Assembly (NCBI RefSeq): GCF_005876855.1
Contig: NZ_QLAE01000002.1
Span: forward strand, 124,001-188,000
Reading direction: 5' to 3'
DNA from: Stutzerimonas nosocomialis
Lineage (GTDB): Bacteria; Pseudomonadota; Gammaproteobacteria; Pseudomonadales; Pseudomonadaceae
DNA length: 64,000 nucleotides
Shown here: one piece after another, positions 35,335 to 44,556 of the stretch
How the letters are laid out: every line of letters starts with the position of its first letter
Position numbering within the stretch: the stretch's first letter is position 1
The notes under the pieces: model-generated
What the model was told of the DNA's origin: nothing
Database searches by the model: none
The model's input: only the letters and a program-made list of their open reading frames with translations
Translations under genes and position numbers: made by a program

Positions 35335-36026
35335 GCGGCGCTCCTGACGAAACCGCGTCCGGCGCGTTTTTCGAGAAAGTACATGGCGATCATCGCGAGG
35401 ACGGTCAGGCCCAGGTAGATGAAGGCGGCGACGAGGAAGAAGGTGAACGGCTCCTTGCTCGCGGTGACGGCGATCTGCGAGCGGCGCATGATTTCCTCGA
35501 GGCCGATCACCGAGACCAGCGCGGTGTCCTTCATCAGGATCATGAACAGGTTGCCCAGGCCCGGCAGGGCCAGGCGCCACATCTGCGGCAGGATCAGCCG
35601 CCAGAAGATCCGCCGCTTGCCCAGGCCCAGTGCCAGGCCGGCTTCACGATGGCCCTTGGGGATGGCCAGCAGCGCGCCGCGAAACACTTCGGTCGCGTAG
35701 GCGCCGAAGCACAGGCCGAGGGCGATGGTGCCGGCCGCGAACGGGCTGAGCGCCAGGTCCTGGATGCCGACCAGTTCGCCCAGGCCGCGAACCAGATTGA
35801 TGGTGCCGAAATAGATCAGCAGTACCCAGAGCAGCTCGGGTACGCCGCGCACGATGGTGGAGTAGGTGCCGCCGAGCCAACGGAAAAAGGCGTAGGGCGA
35901 AGTCTTGGCCAGCGCACCGAGCAGCCCGAGCACCAGGCCCAGGGCCAGCGATGCCAGCGCCAGCTGAATGGTCATCCAGGTCCCGGCAATCAGTGCCGGA
36001 CCGAATCCGTGAAGGTCAGGAATCAT
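35331..36026 (-). CDS. amino-acid ABC transporter permease (HisQ/ArtQ type)
   Basis: A 231-residue polytopic permease. An RGVPELLWVLLIYFG segment and the EAA loop (HREAGLALGLGKRRIFWRLILP) mark the polar amino-acid permease family (HisQ side). It pairs with the overlapping downstream permease to form the transmembrane channel. The 54-base gap from the binding-protein gene contains a GC-rich inverted sequence (GCTGCCCGG / CCGGGCAGC, 36046-36072) that could tune expression of permeases relative to the binding protein. Confidence 0.93.
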   Translation of the reverse strand: MIPDLHGFGPALIAGTWMTIQLALASLALGLVLGLLGALAKTSPYAFFRWLGGTYSTIVRGVPELLWVLLIYFGTINLVRGLGELVGIQDLALSPFAAGTIALGLCFGAYATEVFRGALLAIPKGHREAGLALGLGKRRIFWRLILPQMWRLALPGLGNLFMILMKDTALVSVIGLEEIMRRSQIAVTASKEPFTFFLVAAFIYLGLTVLAMIAMYFLEKRAGRGFVRSAA

Positions 36027-36045
36027 GTGTACTCGAAAAGCACCG

Positions 36046-36072
36046 CTGCCCGGAAAGGGGCCGGGCAGCGGT
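36046..36072 (-). other. intra-operon hairpin between binding-protein and permease genes
   Basis: Inverted repeat GCTGCCCGG / CCGGGCAGC with a 9-base loop in the 54-base spacer. Hairpins at this place in binding-protein transporter operons often stabilise the upstream binding-protein mRNA. No T-run follows on the minus strand, so attenuation would be partial. Confidence 0.5.
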
Positions 36073-36080
36073 CAGGCGGG

Positions 36081-36833
36081 TCAGTAAATGCTGAAGGGGA
36101 AATACTTGTCGTTGATCTGCTTGTAGGTGCCGTCGGCGAGGATTTCTTCCAGCGCCTTGTTCAGCTTCTCACGCAGCTCATCGTTGCCCTTGCGTACGGC
36201 AATGGCGATCTTGTCGTCGTCGAAGACCGGCTCGCCCTTGAATTCGAAGTTCTTGCCGGCGTCGCTCTTGAGCCATTCCCACTGCACGAAGGTGTCGGCG
36301 AGGATGCCGTCGACGCGACCGGAGGCCAGGTCCAGGTAGGCGTTTTCCTGGGTGTCGTACAGTTTCACGTCGACGGTCCGGCCCAGGTTGTCTTCCAGCC
36401 AGGTGCCGGCGATGGTGGCGCGCTGGGCGCCGATCACCTTGCCCTTGAGGCTGGCTTCATCGGTCTTGAAATCCTTGGATTTCGGCGCGATGAACTGCAG
36501 CTTGTTGGTGTAGTAGGGGTTGGTGAAGTCCACCGCCTGCTTGCGCTCTTCGGTCACCGACATGGAGGCGATGATGAAGTCGAACTTGCGGGCGTTCAGG
36601 GCTGGGATGATGCCGTCCCAGTCGGAGGTGACCACTTCGCACTCGGTCTTCATCTTGGCACAGAGGGCGTGGCCGATGTCCAGATCGAAGCCTACGACCT
36701 GGCCGCTGGCGTCGATGAGGTTGAAGGGAGGGTAGGCGCCTTCGGTGCCGATGCGCAGCTTCTCCGCCGCGAACGAACTGCCGCAGGCCAGGGTGACGGC
36801 CGCGGCGAGGAGGATCTTGTGGAAGCTCTTCAT
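36081..36833 (-). CDS. periplasmic amino-acid-binding protein (family 3; HisJ/AotJ type)
   Basis: A 250-residue binding protein with a signal peptide (MKSFHKILLAAAVTLACGSSFAA, cleaved before EKLRIG). Ligand-site segments of the basic amino-acid group are present: GTEGAYPPFNLID, GFDLDIGHALC, WDGIIPALNARKFDFIIASMSVTEERKQAVDFT and FDFIIA. The fold and context suggest lysine/arginine/ornithine/histidine as ligands, but specificity needs binding data. It lies between its ATPase (16-base gap) and two permeases. Confidence 0.92.
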   Translation of the reverse strand: MKSFHKILLAAAVTLACGSSFAAEKLRIGTEGAYPPFNLIDASGQVVGFDLDIGHALCAKMKTECEVVTSDWDGIIPALNARKFDFIIASMSVTEERKQAVDFTNPYYTNKLQFIAPKSKDFKTDEASLKGKVIGAQRATIAGTWLEDNLGRTVDVKLYDTQENAYLDLASGRVDGILADTFVQWEWLKSDAGKNFEFKGEPVFDDDKIAIAVRKGNDELREKLNKALEEILADGTYKQINDKYFPFSIY

Positions 36834-36849
36834 TGTTGTTGCTCCAGTT

Positions 36850-37623
36850 TTAGCGATGGCTAGACATGAATTGTTTACAGCGCGCCGACTCCGGGCGTTC
36901 GAAGACCTGCTCGGGTGTTCCCTGTTCCTCCACCAGCCCCTGATGAAGGAAGACGACTTCGCTGGACACCTGCCGGGCGAAGTTCATCTCGTGGGTGACC
37001 AGCAGCATGGTCCGTCCCTCTTCGGCGAGCGAACGGATGACATTAAGCACTTCTTGTACCATTTCCGGGTCCAGCGCCGAGGTGGGCTCGTCGAACAGGA
37101 TCACCTTCGGCTGCATCGCCAGTGTGCGGGCGATCGCGGCGCGCTGCTGCTGTCCACCGGACAGCTGTGCGGGATAGACGTGGCGCTTGTCGGCGATGCC
37201 GACCTTGGCCAGCAGGGCCTCGGCCGTTTCGGTCGCCTCGGCACGGCTCTTGCCGAGGACACGGCGCGGGGCTTCGATGATGTTGTCGAGCACGGTCATG
37301 TGCGGCCAGAGGTTGAAATTCTGGAACACGAAGCCGATTTCGCTGCGCAGGCGGTTGATCTGCCTGGCGTCGGCCGCCACCAGCTCGCCGCCCTTGGCGG
37401 TCTTGAGCTTCATCTGTTCGCCGGCCACCAGGATTTCCCCTTCGTTGGGGTTTTCCAGCAGGTTGATGCAGCGCAGAAACGTCGACTTGCCGGAGCCTGA
37501 GGAGCCCAGGATGGAAATCACGTCGCCATCGTGCGCGGTCAGCGAAATGCCCTTGAGAACTTCCAGATCGCCGTAGCGCTTGTGCAGATTGCGAATTTCC
37601 AGTGCGGGTATGGCCTCGGCCAT
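36850..37623 (-). CDS. amino-acid ABC transporter ATPase (HisP/GlnQ type)
   Basis: A 257-residue ATPase and the first gene of the operon. Walker [10 protein letters not shown], the Q-loop in [15 protein letters not shown], signature LSGGQQQR, Walker [13 protein letters not shown] and the H-loop LLVTHE are all intact. The extra loop around [17 protein letters not shown] matches the HisP/AotP subgroup. It energises uptake by the two permeases downstream. The order with the ATPase first is unlike the aotJQMOP order. Confidence 0.95.
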   Translation of the reverse strand: MAEAIPALEIRNLHKRYGDLEVLKGISLTAHDGDVISILGSSGSGKSTFLRCINLLENPNEGEILVAGEQMKLKTAKGGELVAADARQINRLRSEIGFVFQNFNLWPHMTVLDNIIEAPRRVLGKSRAEATETAEALLAKVGIADKRHVYPAQLSGGQQQRAAIARTLAMQPKVILFDEPTSALDPEMVQEVLNVIRSLAEEGRTMLLVTHEMNFARQVSSEVVFLHQGLVEEQGTPEQVFERPESARCKQFMSSHR

Positions 37624-37979
37624 TGATCTACCTACCTCTTAATCAGACCCCAAGAACGATATTTCACGGGCTGTTCGATTGATTGCGCTCCGGCCTAGGG
37701 CTCGCCCTCCTGGCGAGGGCGCAAAGCTAGCATGCATGCGGCCTAGAGCCAAGCGCGGGTGCAGCCGGTTTCGCGCTCGTACGGCTCGGTTGCAGGCATG
37801 TTCGCGGTGCGAGCCGTCTGGATCGCGGCCTGCAATTGGCACCATGGCGAACGACGCTTTGTCGGCTTTCGCGGCTATAGTCGGAACGCTGTGCGTTCAG
37901 TCACGCCAGTGTAGCGGGCGGGCGGGTAAAACACCGGGTCCGTCAGGATCGCCAGCAAACGGCTATGGGAGTTATCGAC
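37624..37979. promoter_or_regulatory. divergent intergenic region, ABC operon / DUF4124 gene
   Basis: About 355 bases without a gene. It must hold the promoter of the leftward transporter operon and of the rightward DUF4124 gene. A hairpin CTCGCC / GGCGAG with a 5-nt loop lies at 37701-37717. No clear operator or canonical -35/-10 pair was found by eye. Confidence 0.35.
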
Positions 37980-38327
37980 ATGCGCATTCTTCTGGTTTTG
38001 CTGCTTGCGCTGCCCGGCTGGGCGCATTCGGCGACCGTCTTCAAATGCGTGGGCGGCGACGGCCATGTCACGTTCTCCGACCGACCCTGCGGTGTTCAGG
38101 GCGAGGAGACCCGTCTTTTCGAGCCCAAGGTGACCAACGAGCTGCCATCGGCCCAGCAGATCGAGCAGCTGCTCGGCCCGGCATCGCAGACGGTCTACGA
38201 AGTGCGAGGGCCGAACATTTCCGACGCCCCCGCGCCCGGTAGCGACCTGATGCCCGACAACGAGCCGCCGCCGGGCATCAGCTATGGCGACCCCAGCGGC
38301 ATCCGGCGCAACCCGGCGGGCCTGTGA
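37980..38327 (+). CDS. DUF4124-domain exported protein
   Basis: A 115-residue protein. The start at 37980 is chosen because GGGAG lies 7 bases before it; an ATG 15 bases earlier overlaps that site. The signal peptide ends GWAHSA, and the DUF4124 core VFKCVGGDGHVTFSDRPCG (two cysteines, F-S-D) follows immediately. DUF4124 proteins are small periplasmic proteins of unknown function, common in Pseudomonas. It ends only 6 bases from the convergent betT stop. Confidence 0.85.
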   Translation: MRILLVLLLALPGWAHSATVFKCVGGDGHVTFSDRPCGVQGEETRLFEPKVTNELPSAQQIEQLLGPASQTVYEVRGPNISDAPAPGSDLMPDNEPPPGISYGDPSGIRRNPAGL

Positions 38328-38333
38328 CCGGCC

Positions 38334-40385
38334 TCAGTGCCCAGGCTGCTTGGCCTCGGTCAGCGTGTCGCCGAGCATCTCGTCGTGTTCCTCCATCTTC
38401 CAGGGCAGGCTTCCCGGCGAGATGTGCAGGAAGTGCAGGTATTTCTCGAACTGGTCGAGAATGTCACCAATGATTTCCTGCTGGTCGTAGCCATAGATGT
38501 CGTATGACTGCCCGCCGCGCCGCAGGAATACCTCGGCCCGGTAGTAGTGCTCGTCGCCGTCGGGGCTTTCCGGATGCGCGAACGCCGGCATCGCATAGCT
38601 CATCAGGCGGATCTCGTAGACGAAATCCAGCTGATCCTCCCTGACCACCTCCAGATACAGCCGCGAATTGGGCTCGTCGACGTGTACCTGCGCCGGCCAG
38701 CCCTGCTCCTGCAGCCCGCGCTGCACGCGGCGCATCGCCTTGAGCACGGTGGTGGACATGAATGCCTCCACCGGTTCGCGGGCCGGGAAGTTGACCAGCC
38801 CGGCCAGCCGTTTCTTCCATACCCCCGGCGCGGCACCGACGGAGGTCCGGCTGCCCTGCATCTGGTTCTGCAGGCTCAGCTGGTGCCCTTCGATCACCAG
38901 CGCGCGCCACATGCCCAGCGCGGTCAGCATCATCAGGATGCAGAAGGGCAGGCCCGCCGCGATGGCCATGGTCTGCAGCGCGCTGAGTCCGCCGGCGAGC
39001 AGCAGTGTCGAGGCGACGACGCCTGCGGTGGTCGCCCAGAAGACGCGCTGCCAGGTGGGCGTGTGGCTTGCGCCGCCGGCGGCGATCGAGTCGATCACCA
39101 GCGAGCCGGAGTCCGAGGACGTGACGAAGAAGGTGACTATCAGCAGCACCGCCAGCATCGAGGCGAGCGAGGTCAGCGGCAGGTGCTCGAACAGCTTGAA
39201 CAGCGCGATGGCGTGGTCGGCCTGCACGTCGTTGATCAGGCTGGTGTAACCCTCGACCATGATCAGGTGCAGCGCGGTATCGCCGAACACCGAGAACCAG
39301 AAGAAGGTGAACAGCGTGGGGACGATCATGACGCCGAAGACGAACTGGCGAATGGTGCGGCCCCGGCTGATCTTGGCGATGAACAGCCCGACGAAGGGCG
39401 ACCAGGAAATCGTCCAGCCGAAGATGAACAGCGTCCAGTTGCCGATCCAGTCGCTGCGGCTGTAGGCCTGCAGGTTGAAGGTGCGCTCGATGATGTTGTT
39501 CAGGTAGCTGCCGGTGTTCTGCAGGAAGGTTTCCAGAATGAAGATCGTCGGGCCCACCGCCAGCACGAACAGCATCAGGATCGTGGCCAGGACGATATTG
39601 AGCAGCGACAGGTTCTTCACGCCCTTGTCCAGGCCCGCGACGACCGAGCAGATCGCCATGCCGGTGATGACCGCAATGGCTATCACCTGCACGGTGATGC
39701 TCACCGGCACGTCCCACAGGTAGTTGATCCCGGCGTTGATCTGGGTGACCGAGAGACCCAGGGTGGTCGCGATGCCGAACAGCGTGCCGAGGATGACCAG
39801 CACGTCGACCACATGGCCGATCGGGCCGTGGATGCGTTCGCCGATCAGTGGGTAGAGCGCCGAGCGCAGCGACAGCGGCAGGCCGTGGCGGAAGGAAAAG
39901 TAGGCCAGCGCCAGGCCCACGATCCCGAAGATGCCCCAGATGTGGAAGCCCCAGTGGAAGAAGGCGATCTGCATCGCCTGCTTGGCGGCATCCACGGTTT
40001 CCGGTGCGCCGGTCGGAGGCGTCGAATAGTGCAGCACCGGCTCGGCGACGCCGAAGAACAGCAGCGCGATGCCATAGCCTGCGGAAAAAAGCATGGCGAA
40101 CCAGGCCGGGAAGCTGTACTGCGGCTCCGAATGATCCGGCCCGAGCTTGATGTTGCCCCACTTGGTCAGCGCGATCCCGACGATGAACACCAGGAAGAAC
40201 GCCACCGACAGCATGTAGAACCAGCCGAAGGTGCGGGTGATGTAGGCCAGCACCGAGTCGAACAGCTCCCCGGCCAGTTCCGGGTTGCTGATGGTGCCGA
40301 CCACCAGCAGGAAGGTGATGACGACGGAGGGGATGAAGACGGGAAGCAGGATGACGGCGCGGGGTAGTTTCTTGTTCGTGTCCAT
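38334..40385 (-). CDS. betT: BCCT-family choline/betaine transporter (BetT-type)
   Basis: A 683-residue BCCT carrier with about 12 membrane segments and a long cytoplasmic C-terminal domain (~residues 505-683), as in BetT rather than shorter BCCT members. Family motifs: GMAICSVVAGLDKGVK and WTISWSPFVGLFIAKISRGRTIRQFV (the aromatic box region). BetT imports choline by proton symport, and the C-terminal domain senses osmotic state. No bet oxidation genes (betIBA) are adjacent; the GMC oxidoreductase 10 kb away is not obviously linked. The convergent DUF4124 gene ends 6 bases away. A 290-base upstream gap separates it from tRNA-Phe. Confidence 0.9.
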   Translation of the reverse strand: MDTNKKLPRAVILLPVFIPSVVITFLLVVGTISNPELAGELFDSVLAYITRTFGWFYMLSVAFFLVFIVGIALTKWGNIKLGPDHSEPQYSFPAWFAMLFSAGYGIALLFFGVAEPVLHYSTPPTGAPETVDAAKQAMQIAFFHWGFHIWGIFGIVGLALAYFSFRHGLPLSLRSALYPLIGERIHGPIGHVVDVLVILGTLFGIATTLGLSVTQINAGINYLWDVPVSITVQVIAIAVITGMAICSVVAGLDKGVKNLSLLNIVLATILMLFVLAVGPTIFILETFLQNTGSYLNNIIERTFNLQAYSRSDWIGNWTLFIFGWTISWSPFVGLFIAKISRGRTIRQFVFGVMIVPTLFTFFWFSVFGDTALHLIMVEGYTSLINDVQADHAIALFKLFEHLPLTSLASMLAVLLIVTFFVTSSDSGSLVIDSIAAGGASHTPTWQRVFWATTAGVVASTLLLAGGLSALQTMAIAAGLPFCILMMLTALGMWRALVIEGHQLSLQNQMQGSRTSVGAAPGVWKKRLAGLVNFPAREPVEAFMSTTVLKAMRRVQRGLQEQGWPAQVHVDEPNSRLYLEVVREDQLDFVYEIRLMSYAMPAFAHPESPDGDEHYYRAEVFLRRGGQSYDIYGYDQQEIIGDILDQFEKYLHFLHISPGSLPWKMEEHDEMLGDTLTEAKQPGH

Positions 40386-40619
40386 TGGGGCGTCCGGTTT
40401 TCTCGTCGGAGTTCGGTAACGGCGAGGCGACAGGCTCCGAGATAAAAATGCAGCGTGTGCAAGGGTAGACGGCCAATTGCCTGCAAATACTCACCGGTAT
40501 TTTCGCGGCTCTTGATGCTGCGGGTTGCCTGAGGGCTCGATTACCGAGCTAGGCGTGAGGACGGTGGGGCTGCTCTGCCCCGGCCGAAAGGCTGGCGCCG
40601 CGAACACGCGGGCAACAAA

Positions 40620-40640
40620 AAACCGGCTCTAGGCCGGTTT
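40620..40640 (-). terminator. terminator downstream of tRNA-Phe
   Basis: Stem AAACCGGC / GCCGGTTT with a 5-nt loop. On the minus strand it is followed by TTTTTTGTTG (plus-strand bases 40613-40622 reversed). Confidence 0.88.
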
Positions 40641-40675
40641 CTGTTTCGGGTGGCTTGCACCACTCGAGAAATCAG

Positions 40676-40751
40676 TGGTGCCCAGGGACGGAATCGAACC
40701 GCCGACACGGGGATTTTCAATCCCCTGCTCTACCAACTGAGCTACCTGGGC
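40676..40751 (-). tRNA. tRNA-Phe (anticodon GAA)
   Basis: A 76-nt cloverleaf on the minus strand with encoded CCA (40676-40678). The acceptor GCCCAGG pairs with CCTGGGC; the D-arm has AGCTCAGTTGGTAGAGC; the anticodon loop TTGAAAA gives GAA; the T-arm has GGTTCGATTCC. It lies 133 bases downstream of yggX on the same strand and has its own terminator. Confidence 0.96.
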
Positions 40752-40884
40752 AACGGGGCGCCATTAAACGGATTTGGCTTTGCTCTGTCAAGCAAGGCCG
40801 GGAAAATATTTAGCTACGGCGGGCGCTTAGGTGTCTTCCAGCGGCTCGCCGGTATCGCGGGCCGCTGTGCGGTCGAGGCGGCGC

Positions 40885-41157
40885 TCACTCGCTGGGCGGT
40901 ACGTAGCCTTCGGCCTGGGCGTACTCTTCGCCGGAGAGGAATTTGTCCATTTCCTCCTGGAGGAACTTGCGGTCCTCGGCGTTCATCATGTTCAGGCGAC
41001 GCTCGTTGATCAGCATCGTCTGGTGCTTCTGCCAGTCTTCCCAGGCCTTCTTCGAGACGTTGTTGTAGATGTCCTCGCCTTTGGCGCCAGGGTAGGGCGG
41101 CCGGTCCAGGCCCGGAAGCGCTTCCTTGTATTTACGGCAGTTCACGGTGCGGGTCAT
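40885..41157 (-). CDS. yggX: YggX, Fe(II)-trafficking / oxidative-damage protection protein
   Basis: A 90-residue protein with the complete YggX pattern: [24 protein letters not shown], an internal W-x2[11 protein letters not shown] segment and [14 protein letters not shown]. Cys7 is the family's conserved cysteine. YggX protects Fe-S proteins from superoxide, and its position after mutY (itself an Fe-S enzyme) with a 4-base overlap is conserved in gamma-proteobacteria. Expression must depend on the asmA-mutY transcript or an internal promoter. Confidence 0.96.
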   Translation of the reverse strand: MTRTVNCRKYKEALPGLDRPPYPGAKGEDIYNNVSKKAWEDWQKHQTMLINERRLNMMNAEDRKFLQEEMDKFLSGEEYAQAEGYVPPSE

Positions 41158-42221
41158 GACGTCACTCCTGCGTTCAGTTCGGTGGCGGCGCGCTTGAGCA
41201 GTTTCTTCACCGGGGCGGCGAGGCCCAGGCGCTGCGGGGCGGCGAGGTTATACCAGAGCCAGTCCGCTTCGGTCACGGCGGGTGCGGCGCTGCGTACCTG
41301 CACCAGCCAGGGTTCGATGGCGAGCTGGAAATGGCTGAAGGTATGGGTCAGCCCGGGCAGCGGGCGGGGCTCGCCGAGGTCCAGGGCATGGCGCTGGGCG
41401 AGCGGGGCCAGCGCGTTCAGATCGTCGAGTTCGGGCAGGCTCCAGAGCCCGCCCCAGAGTCCGCTGGCCGGTCTGCGGTAGAGCAGGATCTCGCCATCCG
41501 CGTTGGCCAGCAGCGGCATCAGGGTGCGCTTTTGCGGCAGCGCCTTGCGCGGCTTGGGCGCCGGGTAGTCGGTTTCGCGGCCCAGCAGGTGGGCCTGGCA
41601 GCCGCTGCGCAGCGGGCACAGCAGGCAGCTCGGGCGGCTGCGGGTGCACAGCGTCGCGCCCAGGTCCATCATCGCCTGGGTGTAGTGGTTGACGCGCTGG
41701 TGCGGCGTCATGCGCTCGGCCGTCAGCCAGAGCTCGCGCGCGACCTTCGGTTCGCCGGGATAGCCGCTCTGGGCGCTGAAGCGTGCCAGCACGCGCTTGA
41801 CGTTGCCGTCGAGGATCGCCGCGCGCAGCCCCATGCTCAGGCTGGCGATGGCGCCGGCGGTGGAACGGCCGATGCCGGGCAGCTCGGCCAGTTGCTCGAC
41901 GTCGCGCGGGAACTCGCCGCCGTGCTCGGCGACGATCAGCCTGGCGGTCTTGTGCAGGTTGCGGGCGCGGCTGTAGTAGCCGAGGCCGGTCCACAGGTGC
42001 AGCACTTCGTCCTCATCGGCTTCGGCCAGGGCCTGAACCGTGGGCAGCGCTTCCATGAAGCGGTCGAAATAGCCGAGCACGGTGCTGGCCTGGGTCTGCT
42101 GCAGCATGATTTCCGAGACCCATACCCGATAGGGCGTGATGCCGATCTGCCAGGGCAGATCCTTGCGGCCGTGGCGGTCGTACCAGTCGAGGACCGCCTC
42201 GCCGAACGCTTCGGGGGTCAT
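41154..42221 (-). CDS. mutY: A/G-specific adenine glycosylase MutY
   Basis: A 355-residue MutY that removes adenine mispaired with 8-oxoguanine. The catalytic Glu37 (SEIMLQQTQ) and the HhH plus Asp segment ([12 protein letters not shown] ... [13 protein letters not shown]) are present; the [4Fe-4S] ligands follow the C-x6-C-x2-C-x5-C pattern in [17 protein letters not shown]; the C-terminal NUDIX-like domain reads the oxidised base ([16 protein letters not shown]). The start at 42221 overlaps the asmA stop (ATGA). Extending upstream would only give Arg-rich shadow of asmA. Confidence 0.96.
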   Translation of the reverse strand: MTPEAFGEAVLDWYDRHGRKDLPWQIGITPYRVWVSEIMLQQTQASTVLGYFDRFMEALPTVQALAEADEDEVLHLWTGLGYYSRARNLHKTARLIVAEHGGEFPRDVEQLAELPGIGRSTAGAIASLSMGLRAAILDGNVKRVLARFSAQSGYPGEPKVARELWLTAERMTPHQRVNHYTQAMMDLGATLCTRSRPSCLLCPLRSGCQAHLLGRETDYPAPKPRKALPQKRTLMPLLANADGEILLYRRPASGLWGGLWSLPELDDLNALAPLAQRHALDLGEPRPLPGLTHTFSHFQLAIEPWLVQVRSAAPAVTEADWLWYNLAAPQRLGLAAPVKKLLKRAATELNAGVTS

Positions 42222-44443
42222 CGGTTGAACAGGCCTCTGAGGGCGTCCTTGAGGTCTGGCGAGACCTTGTCGCCGAGCTTCTCTTCGATCTTCTCGTTGA
42301 GCTTGTCGCCGGCGAGCTTGGCCGCGACCTTGCCCAGCCCGTCCTGGTCGAGGCGGCAGGCCTTGGCGCCGATTTCCAGCGGGCCGCGGCAGCGCAGCGG
42401 CCACTCGATGCCGGCGTAGCGCTGGTTGACCTCGCAGGCCGGGTCCGGCATCTCGCCCTTGTCGCCTTCGATGACGATGCCGATGCGGTAGTCCAGGCCC
42501 AGCACGCGCAGGTCCAGGTCGCCGTTGCCGTTGACGGTCATCCCCGGGATGCTCGCCTTGAGGTCAGGGTTGGTCGCCACGCCGTTGCGCAGCAGCAGGT
42601 TGCCTTGCAGGGCGCGGAACGGGGTGTCCTGACTGCGCGGTTCGCTGGAGAGGCTCTTGCGATTGAGGGTGGCGATCGCCCGGCACAGCTGCTGTTCGAG
42701 GTTGGCGTCGACCAGCACGCCGTTGTTCACGGTGAAGCCGAGGGTGCCGTTGAGCCCGTCGATCCAGGCCCGCTCGCTGTTGCCCTGGGTGCGCAGGTCG
42801 GCGTTGAGGTCGAGCAGGCCCCGCACCGTCGGCTGCTGGCCCTGGCTTTCCAGCAGGCGCTCGACCGGCACCCGGCTGATGCGCTTGGTGGCGGTCAGTA
42901 CCGGTATCTGCGGGCGTACGTCGACGGTCGCGTTGGCTTCGAATCGGCCGTTGTAGAGATTGCCGCGCAGTTCTTCGAGGGTGATCAGGCCGCCGCGGCT
43001 GTTGGCCTTGAGGCTGAACGCTTCGAGGGGCAGCTTCTTCACCGCGAGGCTGTCGACGACCAGGTTGATGCGGCTGTCGAGCGCGCGCAGGGTGGTGATC
43101 GGCAGCACGTCGGCTTCGCTCCAGGCGTGCTGGCTGGGCTTGTCCGGCAGCGGGGTGGTGCCATTGCCGACCGCGGCCGCTTCGGTGCTGCGCACCTGAT
43201 CCTGGCGGGCGGCGGTGGCGGCCTTGCTCTGCTCGCTGTCCGGCGGCAGGTAGCGGTCGAGGTTGAGGCGGTCGCCCTTGAGCGTGACGCGCAGTGCCTG
43301 GGTGCTGAAGTTGGCGACGCCGAGCTGGCCGGTGAAGGTGCTGTCGTCGAGCTTCAGGGTGGCATCTTCGAGCATCAGGCTGTTGGCCGTGCCGTTGAGG
43401 CGGGTGACCAGTTCGGCCTTTTCCAGAGTCTTGCCGTCGGCCATGGGCGGCAGCTGCTGGCCGACGCCGTCGAGGAATTCGCGCAGGTTGAACGGGGCGA
43501 TGGACAGCGCACCGGCGATCTTCGGTTCGCTTTCCAGTTCGCGCACCTTGAATTCGCCCAGGCCGCGCAACTGGTTGGCGGAGAACTTGAGGCCGTTCCA
43601 TTCGGCGATCTGCGCGGCGCGGTCGACCAGCAGCTGGCCCTGGGCGCTGAAGGCGAGGGTCTTGCCGTTCAGCGGCTCGCCAGAGGCTTCGCCGGACAGG
43701 CGCAGGTCTTCGAGGGAGTAGCGCAGCAGCTGGTTGTCGAAGCGCAGGTTGCCCTGCAGTTCGGTGCGCGCGCGCATGACCGGCTGGTTGCTGCCGAAGA
43801 AGGCGCTGAGCTTCAGGGGAATGGTCGCGCCTTCGCGGATGGCGCCGGTGCTCAGCTCGATGCTTTCGGCGCTGAGCTGCTGGCCGCTGCGCGCGTCATG
43901 GTAGGTGACCCGTGCATCGCTGATGGCCAGGCTGTCGATGTCCAGCTTGAGCGGTTTGCGCCGTGCCGGCTCGGCTTCGGTCGGCGCGGGTTGCTCGGCC
44001 TCTGGCGCGGCGGGCGGCGTTTCGGCGCTCGCCTGGCCCGCTGGCTGGCCGACGCCTTCCCAGTTGCCGTGGCCGTTCTCGTCGCGCACCAGGGTCAGGT
44101 TCAGGCCGTTGACGGTGATGTCGCTCATCTGCACTTCGCGGCGCAGCAAGGGCATCACGCGTACCGAGAGGCCGAGCATGCGCAGGTCGGCGAAGGGCTG
44201 CTCCGGCGTCTGGGCGCTGGCCAGGGTGGTCTCGTGCAGTTCGAGGCCCAGCCAGGGGAACAGGCTCCAGCCGATGTCGCCGTTGATGGTCAGCTCCAGC
44301 CCGGCCCGCTCGCGCGCCAGTTGCTGGATCTCGTCCTTGTAGTCGTTGGGATCGAACAGGTGGGTCAGTGCGAAGCCCAGCGCCACCAGTATCAGCAGCA
44401 ATCCGAGAATGACCAGACCCAGGATCTTGCCCAGCGCTTTCAT
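42218..44443 (-). CDS. asmA: AsmA-family protein
   Basis: A 741-residue AsmA-like protein with an N-terminal membrane anchor (LGLVILGLLLILVALGFAL) and a large periplasmic part. The N-terminal AsmA segment FDPNDYKDEIQQLARERAGLELTINGDIGWSLFPWLGLEL is diagnostic, and the conserved C-terminal core (DLNADLRTQGNSERAWIDGLNGTLGFTVNNGVLVDANLEQQLCRAI) is intact. Residues ~145-175 are Pro/Glu/Ala-rich and likely disordered. AsmA-like proteins are thought to bridge or transfer lipids between membranes. The start at 44443 has AAGGGA. It is first of the overlapping asmA-mutY-yggX operon. Confidence 0.92.
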   Translation of the reverse strand: MKALGKILGLVILGLLLILVALGFALTHLFDPNDYKDEIQQLARERAGLELTINGDIGWSLFPWLGLELHETTLASAQTPEQPFADLRMLGLSVRVMPLLRREVQMSDITVNGLNLTLVRDENGHGNWEGVGQPAGQASAETPPAAPEAEQPAPTEAEPARRKPLKLDIDSLAISDARVTYHDARSGQQLSAESIELSTGAIREGATIPLKLSAFFGSNQPVMRARTELQGNLRFDNQLLRYSLEDLRLSGEASGEPLNGKTLAFSAQGQLLVDRAAQIAEWNGLKFSANQLRGLGEFKVRELESEPKIAGALSIAPFNLREFLDGVGQQLPPMADGKTLEKAELVTRLNGTANSLMLEDATLKLDDSTFTGQLGVANFSTQALRVTLKGDRLNLDRYLPPDSEQSKAATAARQDQVRSTEAAAVGNGTTPLPDKPSQHAWSEADVLPITTLRALDSRINLVVDSLAVKKLPLEAFSLKANSRGGLITLEELRGNLYNGRFEANATVDVRPQIPVLTATKRISRVPVERLLESQGQQPTVRGLLDLNADLRTQGNSERAWIDGLNGTLGFTVNNGVLVDANLEQQLCRAIATLNRKSLSSEPRSQDTPFRALQGNLLLRNGVATNPDLKASIPGMTVNGNGDLDLRVLGLDYRIGIVIEGDKGEMPDPACEVNQRYAGIEWPLRCRGPLEIGAKACRLDQDGLGKVAAKLAGDKLNEKIEEKLGDKVSPDLKDALRGLFNR

Positions 44444-44556
44444 GGAGAGTCCCTTTGTGAGGTGTGGCAAAAGTGGCGAGTATAACGCTGCCCCGTGACG
44501 GCGGTAGGCGCGGCAGGTTTGGAGCGCCCGGCCGGGCGCCGGTTCCGCGCCTGGGA

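Noticed and set aside
38547-40367. Plus-strand frame of 606 codons opposite betT
   Set aside because: Antisense shadow of a membrane protein, giving Asp/His/Gln/Arg-rich low-complexity translation.
40650-41009. Plus-strand frame of 119 codons across tRNA-Phe
   Set aside because: Its first half is the antisense translation of tRNA-Phe (GRNRTADTGIFNPLLYQLSYLG), a common false protein in databases; the rest overlaps yggX antisense.
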